This document shows positions 55,798 to 64,000 of a stretch of DNA of 64,000 nt, piece after piece. Source of the stretch: Hermatobates lingyangjiaoensis (lineage: Eukaryota > Arthropoda > Insecta > Hemiptera > Hermatobatidae); NCBI GenBank assembly GCA_026182355.1, contig JAPFBL010000239.1:915001-979000 (forward strand). Direction: 5' to 3'. The stretch's first letter is position 1; each line of letters begins with the position of its first letter. A program made the translations under genes and the position numbers. Below the pieces are notes generated by a model. The model was not told where the DNA came from and searched no databases. It saw only the letters and a program-made list of their open reading frames with translations.

Positions 55798-56664
55798 CCT
55801 AAAAGAAACCTTATTCAAAACAAAACAAAAAATTGGAGTGGCCTACACTCAACTATATTATCATAATTATTATACCTGTTTTGATCGCTCTGCACCTTAG
55901 CTTTCCAGCCATTACACCAACATAATTATTATACCAAACTAACTGACAATCAATATAATTTTTTTTTTTATTTAAATATTGCTACTGTGAAATGGTGGAC
56001 AACATGGCCATTTGAATATCTCTGCGCATCAAACCGCTGATTATTTAGAATATCTACAAGGTTATCTAAAACTAATTAGAAACTCAGGGCAGTTTTAAAT
56101 GGTAATCAGTTCAGTTGTGGCAGATTATATACTTACACTAATTATTCTTTCATTAAACTGTTGTCATTCATTACATAGTTCTTGAATGAAAACATTTATA
56201 TATTATTTCCAATTCACCAGATTCAAAAGCGATACTTTCATTAATATCCAAATAGTGGAAGAAAATGATTCCATTGAGGCTTAAGGGGTTTGGTATTTTT
56301 CAAGCAAGGTTTCGGAACTGACTCTGTTGACTGTCATTCAGATTAGTCTGTTGTTTCTTGTAAAAATACTTATGTACCAAAAACACTGTAAAAGCTACTG
56401 GTAATAGCTATACTTCGGTTATAGTAAACCAACAAAAAAAAATACTTAAAAGTTACAGCTTTTTTTACATTTAGAAAAATTTCAGGTGTTCTAGGTTAGT
56501 GTGAATTTATATGGTTTGAAAGTTGCTGGTTAACACCATGTATCTATTCTTGAAGTAAAACTCTAGAAATGTTTTTCTCCTGAAGATCTAGCATATACAC
56601 AGATGGTTGGTTCTACTCAAAAGGTAAGATGGATTCATGAATTGATAGGCGCTACAAAAATAAT
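55798..56664. other. Gene-free interval
   Basis: 55833-55860 is a 5' fragment of the 1.5-kb repeat (TTGGAGTGGCCTACACTCAA). Nothing else. Confidence 0.5.
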
Positions 56665-56667
56665 CTA

Positions 56668-56992
56668 GGTTAGGTTAGGTTGCAGTGGCAGTCCCACAAG
56701 GGAACACACGTAGGCCAAGCATTGGCCCTTTGTGATATCACACAATGAAGATTGATTCTACAGTGGGAGTCCTAAATTTTGCCTAACTCAAATGTATTTA
56801 GAGAAGGGATCTTTAACGAGTACCTGACATCGTACAGGCTCGGGACCGACGGTTTAACGTCCTTCTCCGAGGGACGACGTGCTCAGATTTATTCACCTCC
56901 CGCTTGAATAAATCGAGGGCCAGGTGAGAATTGAACCAAGGTCCTATCAGTTCAGAGGTCAGCACGTAACCACTGAGCTAGCTTGGCCCCCA
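56668..56992 (-). mobile_element. tRNA-derived SINE, tail type beta, full length
   Basis: Minus strand: A box near 56975-56986, B box near 56930-56942 (diverged), full body, and beta tail ending at CTAACCTAACCTAG. Best beta copy. Confidence 0.9.
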
Positions 56993-57304
56993 AAAATAAT
57001 CTAGTTTTTGAAATAGAAAGAAACGATAATGAGAAGCAACTGGAAATAAGCGTTTGATTATCTGAGGTTACAGCTGAGATGTTTCATAAGATTTAAAAGA
57101 ATAATAGCTTCTAATGGCTTAAAGCTACTTAAAAACCTGTTTGTAGGAGGCAGAAAAAGCTGCTAGAAGTAATGAACCAATTTTAATAGTCTGGGCTCTG
57201 AAACATCCACTCAAAACTACTACGGCTACCCTCATTTCACCTGAGAATAGAATAGTTGATTTAGCAGGTCACCTTTTTATTTAAATATTGAACAGAAAAA
57301 CTTA

Positions 57305-57975
57305 GATATGGAAGCTTTTTAATCATCGTCAAAACTATTTCCACCTTGGATCCCTAAAGAATGAGTTCATACCTCCAGCAACCACTGTACTCTACCTTGG
57401 ACTGCACTCTGACACACGCATGACATGGAACCAACAAACAAGACTGAAATGAACAAAAACCAACAAATGATACAAACGCCTTATAAGATTCTTAGATAAA
57501 TCAAACTCACACTATCAGACAGACTCCACATATAAAACACAATCTTGAAGCCTTCTTGGGCTTATGGCATTAAACTTTCGGGTTCTGCCAAATCTTCAAA
57601 TATTTGTCCTATACAAGCAATTTAATCAAAAATACTTAGAAAACTCTCTTTATCCACCCATTTTACATCCAAACATAATCATTCATCCAGATTTTAAAGT
57701 CCCCTTCGTTTGCGATTATGCAAAAGACCGCTATAAACTATTCCACAGTAAACTCTCAACACATCCACTGGCTCAAAATCTTTCCTAGTAATCCTCACAA
57801 ACCCTCACGACTAAAACGGCAATGGCCACGTGACTTTCTGTCGTCATAAATATTAAATATAGTGTCAGAGTGCTATGGGTGTCCTCCCGATTTCCGCTAC
57901 AAAATCAAACAGCTAAAGGACAAACTCTGAAACAAACTTACTTCTAAATACATGAATTTGTAGTCGAAGTATCTA
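57305..57975 (+). pseudogene. Jockey-type LINE 3' relic, second subfamily
   Basis: Codons TVLYLGLHSDTRMTW (RT thumb region), then after frameshifts FKVPFVCDYAKDRYKLFH and a WP.DFL-like end; 3' UTR with GATTTCCGCTACAAAATC. Matches 7078-7240. Multiple stops. Confidence 0.75.
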
Positions 57976-58425
57976 AAAATACAAATCAAAAATGTGGAAG
58001 CTGGGATAAACAAAAATGGTGTTATAAATGAGTTGTTTTTACAATATAATAAATTATAGGAAGTAACTATTACAAAGGTGATATAAACAAAAGCATGAGA
58101 ACAATTGTAATACCTTAAAGATGACAGAAAAAGTCCTTCTCTCAGAAGGACTTCTGAAAAATATTATGTAGCTTAAACAAACTTGCTTTACTTTTCCATA
58201 GTGACTCTGGATAATACAAGAGAAGATTATCTACGAGAAGAAGATATCTATATATCTATATATCTATATATCTACGAGAGAAGATATCTATCTCGTATGT
58301 ATTTCTAATAAAACTTCGTATACCATTGTTTATTCCTATATTACGTTTTCATTAATGATCACCAAACTCGATAGAAAAGAGTATAATAAAATTTATATCC
58401 TCAACTGAAATAAAATGTATAAAAA

Positions 58426-59930
58426 AAATCTGGAGTGGCCTTCACTCAACTTTACTATAAGTAACTTAATATTAAATTTCTTGAGTATATAATATATAAC
58501 ATCTCAATTAAGCATAATGTAAACATCTAAATGGAATATGATTATTAGTCTTTCATTCCTGAAAGAGTACAGATAGTGATTGAAGGACATATCAATATAT
58601 AAGCTTATTTTGGTACATCACACAGCTGATGCAAATAATTTCATTAGTATAATTACAGCAGTAATAATATTTTTGAAAAACCAAAGTGAACATTTCTTGA
58701 TACGAAATATTCTCCTACAAGTGAACATGGCCTCTGTTCAAATAGCCAGTGGATTTCTTACATCGTTTACTTGACATCCTTCTACATTGAATATTAAAGT
58801 AGAATTTTCAAATATTAAACAGGAAAATACCCTTATTTACTATGAATTAATAAGGGTATGTTTGCTATGAATGTATATTGAGAAAAAATATATTAGTAAT
58901 TAGCCAGTTTACATACTCAAATCGAAGTCGAAGCCAGTTATTCAATGTAATTTAAATATTTTATAGTTGGGAGCTTATTAAAGCATTTTATGAATCAAAT
59001 CCACATGCCATGGAAGACAAAGGTAATTTATTAGTGTTTATTGGCGGTGATTTTTCTACTTGTAACAATATTATTCCTCTTACATCTCATACAAGTCAAT
59101 AAACAATTTAAATTGTTCCTTTATAAATATCAATTTTATCTCAGTGGATTCGCTCAAAAAATTTCTAAGTCAATGTAAACAATGAAAAAAAATATAAAAA
59201 ATTCGACAAGTATAGCAGGTGATCTCTTAGTCTAAGATAAACAAACAGTTTTTATAGCGTTATTGCTCTTTCCCATAATTGAAACTTCATGATTTTTTTT
59301 TTATAAATTGCTAATTTAATGTCCCATTTTTGGTCAAATTTTCATTATTTTTTAATGAGCCATTTCGCGTCAAAAAATCATTTTCTGAAAACAGAAATCG
59401 TACTGTAACGCCCCTTTAGCGAATGTAATTTTGAAACAAAATATCTCAACTCATTCTACACATAATGTTCTATTTATAGGCATAGTTTCATTCTTGTCCG
59501 TCAAACAGTATGGCTTGTATCGCTCTCACAAGGTTTGAGATTGAATTATAAGTCAAAATTTGTACATTTTATTGAAAAAAAATATTTCCTGTTGTTTTAA
59601 AATTCTGAATATATTTTTCGTTTGTTGCATTTGTAACCTCAAAGATAATGTCAAAATTTCAAAACTGTAGGGTTATCAGTTTAGGAGAAATAAATGTTTT
59701 AAAAAAAAAGGTTTTTGGCAAAAAAAGTGACTTTCCCATCATGCATAATTCTTCGCAAACAATAGGGATCTTCTTCTCTATGGAGTCCATTTTTGTGTAA
59801 AATATCAACTTGATCCATCAAAGATTCTGGACCGTAGCGTGGTAACAAGCAATGCTAACACACTCACCACCCACCCACCCACCCACCCACCCACCCACCC
59901 ACCCACACACACACACCCAGACATCATCGT
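58426..59930 (+). repeat. 1.5-kb dispersed repeat, copy 2
   Basis: Starts AAATCTGGAGTGGCCTTCAC and ends in a (CACC)n run. Interior around 58830-59060 differs from copies 1 and 3, so it has a replaced or rearranged segment. It is directly followed by copy 3. Confidence 0.85.
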
Positions 59931-61467
59931 AAAAATCTGGAGTGGCCTACACTCTACTTTACTATAAGTAACTCAATGTCAAATTTCTTGAGTATATAAA
60001 ACATAACGTATCATTTAAGCATAACATAAATATCTAAATGGGATATAATTATTAGCATTGCATTCGTGAGGTAGTACAGATAGTGATTGAAGGACATATC
60101 AATTTATAAACTTATTTTTGTACATCACAAATAATTTATTATTTGCAAATAATTTCATTAGTATAACTACAGCAGTAATATCATTTTTGAAAAACCAATG
60201 TGAACATTTCTTGAAACGAAATATTATCCTACAAGAGAACATGGCTATTGTTCAAATAGCCAGTAGATTTCTTACATCGTTTACTTAACATCCTTCTACA
60301 TTGAATATTAATGTAAAATTTTCAAATTTAAAACAGGAAAATACCCTTTTTTTCTCTGAAAAACATCTTAAACAGCGAAGAAAATGTTGTTTTAAGGTGA
60401 TTTGTTAATTAAAGATGTACGATAATTACAGTTATTAATCTCTAAACGAAAGATTTATATTTTGAATTATCTTTTACATTTTTGGTTTTTAACAGAATTA
60501 TTATACTGGGAATTTTATGGCTTCTTAGTATTTAATAAGATCATTTTCCTTCCCCATTGTCAAATAACATATATACGAATTTTTATTAATGAGTGTTATC
60601 ATTTACCTCCACAATATTCTTACTCTTACATCTCTTATAAGTCAATAATATATTTTCATTTTTCCATTAGAAACATCAATTTTATCTCAGTGGATTCGCT
60701 CAAAAAATTTCTAAGTCAATATAAACAATGTAAAAAAATACAAAAATTCGACAAGTATAGCAGGTGATCTCTTAGTCTAGGATAAACAAAGAGTTTTTAT
60801 ATCGTTATTGCTCTTTTCCGTAATTGAAACTTCATGATTTTTTTTTTTATGAATTGCTAATTTTTTGTTCCATTTTTGGTCAAATTTTCATTATTTTTTA
60901 ACGAGCCGTTTAGCGTCAAAAAAACATTTTCTGAAAACACAAATCGTACTCTAACGCCCTTTAGCGAATGTAATTTTAGAAAAAAATATCTCAACTCATT
61001 GTCCATATAATGTTCTATTTATAGGCATAGTTTCATTATTGTCCGTCAAACAGTATGGCTTGTATCGCTCTCACAAGGTTTGAGATTGATTTATAAGTCA
61101 AAATTTGTACATTTTATTGAAAAAAAAATATTTCCTGTTGATATAAAATTTTGAATATATTTTTCGTTTGTTCCATTTGTAACCTCAAAGATAATGTCAA
61201 AATCTCAAAACTCTAGGGTTATTAGTTTAGGAGAAATAAATGTTTTAAAAAAAACGGTTTTTGGCAAAAAAAGTGACTTTCCCATCATGCATAATTCTTC
61301 CCAAACAATAGGGATCTTCGTCTAAATGGGGCCCATTTTTGTGTAAAATATCAACTTGATCCATCAAAGATTCTGGACCGTAGCGTGGTAACAAGCAATG
61401 CTAACACACGCACCCACCCACGCACCCACCCACCCACCCACCCACACACACACAGACATCATCGTAA
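59931..61467 (+). repeat. 1.5-kb dispersed repeat, copy 3
   Basis: Head-to-tail with copy 2; the junction CAGACATCATCGTAAAAA is repeated at both ends. Nearly identical to copy 1 (17789-19290). A 101-codon frame at 60462-60767 parallels that of copy 1, with no known motif. Confidence 0.85.
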
Positions 61468-61680
61468 AAACTTCATAAAACGACTTCTGGGACCTCAAAA
61501 CATGTAATTCCTTCAAAATCTCGAGATCGAATTTTTTCACGATCACTATACTTTACTTATAGTAAAGTAAAAACTTCTTAAAACGACTTCTGGGACCTCA
61601 AAACATGTAATTCCGTCAAAATCTCGAGATCGAATTTTTTCACGATTGCTATACTTTACTTATAGTAAAGTAAAAAAATA
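61468..61680 (+). repeat. ~103-bp tail module, two tandem copies
   Basis: ACGACTTCTGGGACCTCAAA plus ATCTCGAGATCGAATTTTTT plus the near-palindrome ACTTTACTTATAGTAAAGT, twice. The last part is complementary to the ACTTTACTATAAGT start of the 1.5-kb repeat, so it may be its terminal inverted repeat. Confidence 0.8.
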
Positions 61681-63145
61681 TAAAATCAAGTGAATGATGT
61701 TGTTTAGTACTTAAGGGCTGAGGCAGTCTTTCTGTGTGCTGTATATCATTACTGAAAGAAAAACCTTCATGCGTGGATGTTTCAACAAAAATGTTAAACA
61801 TCTTGACTTTATTAAATGGAGAATGAAAGAGATGAGAGTGAAGTTTATTGTTGTAGAATACATGTTGAATACATTACCTAAGGGAGCGAGAGGGAGCTTT
61901 ACAGTATCCTCTCAAACATAGGCAACAATAGACTGAAGACACCCATGGAAATCACTAAATCACTTGGATACCGACCAACTGTTAAAATATTACTGTCGGA
62001 TCCCCGCCAAGTAAGGTAAAGCATTACAGCGATTTGTATAAGCCTCCTCCAACGCCTTTTATCTAAGAACAATTAACTTAAATATACCTAGCTGCTAGTT
62101 TAATTGTAATTATTATTGAACTTTGGATATGGTATAAGCATTATGCAAGTCGTTTATATATACAACTTAATTGGAATTATTAGTAAGCCTTATGAAACTC
62201 TATTTAGAAATAAGTGCTAGTATATCTTATAATAAAAACTAATAATATATATACTCAACAAGGCGACATACCAGAGATTGTCAGTATGTATTTTCCTTTG
62301 ACCTAGATCTTCAGATCGAGAAAGGTTACACCCATCAGTTCTGAGCCCGTTCATCAAATAGGTTCATCAAAAAAAAACTTGAATATAGCAAATATAATAT
62401 CTTTAATGAACCCTAAAATTTGACTAACAACTAAAATACGCAAAGTATAAATAATCTTCGTAATAATTCATTCTTGCAAGCAGCATTGAATGTACCAGAT
62501 TGTAGTGATGTCATGTTTTGAAGTAATACAGTTATGCAAAAACTCGCAGTTACTTTGAAAACGACACAATGACTATTCTTATAAAAGTTAACTGTAGATG
62601 GTCAAGGATACCTGAACAGTGAATTATGTGGAATAGACCGTATGATGACTGCTAGGGTACACAAGGTTCATTAGACCTTGTACTAGGGTACTTTCCGGCT
62701 GAAGGAAGAAGACTCTGCCCAGTGACCAAGTAATCCACTCCTGTCTGTCTTGCCACACGACTGCACACTCAATGTTAGCCCACATTCGTTCATGAATCCA
62801 AGACACTGTGTCCAACTATGCTGGCTTCAGTCCAAACAGAAGTTTGGGTAGACTCAGATCAGTCCTAAGTCATTCTAGAGAAAAACCTTCACCCGCAAGT
62901 GGCTTACAAGAGCACTGCTGACATCACTAGTATGGATCAATTTTCTAAATACTGTTCCAATCGGCTTTGGACCAACCAGATCCCTGCTGTCTTCACTAGT
63001 ATGGATGGATCTGTTTTCTAAACACTGAATTTGTTAGTCATTCCATACAGTCCTTGTTTGAAAGATATGCCCTCATTTATGAAAAAGTTGGACATTTCTG
63101 TTGTGTTCAGTAATAATGGTAACAAGTATTCGATCAGAAGAGAAT
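61681..63145. other. Gene-free interval
   Basis: No gene or family recognised. 62950-63025 has a short local repeat (CACTAGTATGGAT twice). Confidence 0.45.
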
Positions 63146-63245
63146 TTATTACCTATTAGTCCAGTTATACTGTTGACCATTTATTACCTATTAGTCTAGT
63201 TATACTGTTGACCATTTATTACCTATTAGTCCAGTTATACTGTTG
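63146..63245 (+). repeat. Tandem triplicate, 35-bp unit
   Basis: TTTATTACCTATTAGTCCAG plus TTATACTGTTGACCA, three copies, nearly identical. Confidence 0.95.
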
Positions 63246-63299
63246 AAATTTCAACTCTTTTATTCTGACCGCTTGTTTCTTGTTCTTTATTGACCTTTG

Positions 63300-63306
<7 letters not shown>

Positions 63307-63352
<46 letters not shown>

Positions 63353-63392
63353 TATATATATATATATATTATATTATATATATATATATATA
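63307..63392 (+). repeat. (CT)n(TA)n tract
   Basis: About 17 CT units followed by interrupted TA. Confidence 0.95.
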
Positions 63393-63515
63393 TAAAGATT
63401 TCACATAAACACGTGAAACAACAATCAATGATCAAACCACAATAAGAAATGGGAAAACAAGACTAAGATCTTTCAACCGTAACAAGCGGTCTTCGTCAGA
63501 GTCAAAAACCCAACA
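63393..63515 (-). mobile_element. Foldback family B, single left arm
   Basis: Starts AAAGATTTCACATAAACACG after (TA)n and stops at AAAAACCCAAC, where the coding remnant begins. Confidence 0.8.
63461..63503 (-). ncRNA. Hammerhead-like ribozyme motif, family B
   Basis: Identical in layout to 37045-37087, full consensus: GACT, CTGACGA, A, GACCG-CTTGTTA-CGGTT, GAA, AGATCT, T, AGTC. Confidence 0.75.
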
Positions 63516-63558
63516 ATATTTGCATACAAGAAGATTTGCTGCCGATTAACACCAGTAT
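63516..63558 (+). pseudogene. Penelope-like ORF remnant
   Basis: Codons NICIQEDLLPINTSIY, then (TA)n. An inverted copy lies at 63800-63860. Confidence 0.45.
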
Positions 63559-63800
63559 ATATATATACAATTAAAAGAAACGGTCCAGCGGAAAAGTCCG
63601 CTAAAAACACACCGAAAGACACAGACATAACTCACATCGATATTTCGACCATCGTTGTCATCAGGAGGTGACGACCTCCTCCTGATGACGACGATGGTCG
63701 AAATATCGATGTGAGTTATGTCTGTGTCTTTCTGTGAGTTTCCTTCGTTTTGAATTTATTTTATTTAAAAAAGTCCGTTGGACCGTTTCTTTTAATTGTA
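63559..63800. mobile_element. Foldback element, family C
   Basis: Arms around a very short centre (63665-63685). Right motif about 63679-63715 with CTGATGA, C, GAC-GATG-GTC, GAA, ATATCGATGT. It lies inside a bigger palindrome made by the flanking coding remnants. Confidence 0.85.
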
Positions 63801-63912
63801 TATATATATACTGGTGTTAATCGGCAGCAAATCTTCTTGTATGCAAATATTGTTAAAAGTAGCAGCAGCTTCTGCTCTCACGATTTTTGAGCTGGTGGCT
63901 TTGCTCTTGCGA
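63800..63912 (-). pseudogene. Penelope-like ORF remnant, inverted
   Basis: Minus strand: KIVRAEAAATFNNICIQEDL, then LPINTSIY into (TA)n. Extends the motif of 63516-63558 with the K.V.AEAA.FN segment. Confidence 0.5.
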
Positions 63913-64000
63913 GCAATTCTTCTATCTTGTGGTTGGAGCTAGATAGAAAAATCTCCCACAAGATCGAGACCGCCAGCCCAAAAATCGTGAGAGCAGAAGC
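63865..64000. mobile_element. Palindrome running off the window end
   Basis: 63865-63900 (AGCTTCTGCTCTCACGATTTTT) is complementary to 63975-64000; the intervening part has its own inverted CTATCTTGTGG/CCACAAGAT segments. The element is cut by the window edge. Confidence 0.65.

Overview
This is a stretch of AT-rich animal nuclear DNA dominated by transposable-element debris and satellites. The signs are tRNA-derived SINEs with A and B boxes, Jockey-type LINE 3' ends, Tigger-, hAT- and Helitron-like pieces, long (TA)n, (GT)n and (CT)n tracts, and a coding exon preceded by a spliceosomal acceptor. It is not prokaryotic: most open frames are simple-repeat or transposon artefacts. An invertebrate is likely, because the elements have a Penelope/Jockey flavour and one SINE tail carries TTAGG-like steps, but the species cannot be named from the sequence.

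Only one convincing host gene is seen: a 386-codon coiled-coil protein on the minus strand (28931 to 27771) that resembles the centrosomal/ciliary protein CCDC77. An intron acceptor sits just upstream of its start codon, so at least one non-coding 5' exon lies at higher coordinates.

Layout: 1-7 kb, AT-rich DNA with an inverted pair of about 190 bp, a Jockey reverse-transcriptase relic and a 62-bp satellite; 7-16 kb, two LINE tails, a mariner-like element with a nested LINE, and foldback elements; 16-25 kb, SINEs, a 22-bp satellite, a 1.5-kb dispersed repeat, a second mariner-like element with its own nested LINE, and a 55-bp satellite; 25-35 kb, the CCDC77-like gene, foldbacks, SINEs, a Jockey relic and a broken Tigger; 36-47 kb, a dense cluster of foldbacks separated by (TA)n; 47-53 kb, a hAT-type MITE, SINEs and a 2.5-kb satellite of 24-bp units; 53-64 kb, more foldbacks, a LINE relic, two tandem copies of the 1.5-kb repeat, and a palindrome that runs off the end.

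The most interesting signal is a large, diverse set of minimal hammerhead-ribozyme-like motifs inside the foldback elements. At least ten families share one layout: a short stem I, CTGAnGA, one extra nucleotide, a GC-closed stem II hairpin, GAA, and then a self-complementary stem III that starts with A and ends with T. The paired and palindromic segments change between families while complementarity is kept. At two loci such a motif lies about 45-52 bp upstream of a short conserved coding remnant that looks like the N-terminus of a Penelope-like element ORF and breaks off in (TA)n. This fits non-autonomous derivatives of Penelope-like retroelements whose terminal repeats carry hammerheads able to act as dimers.
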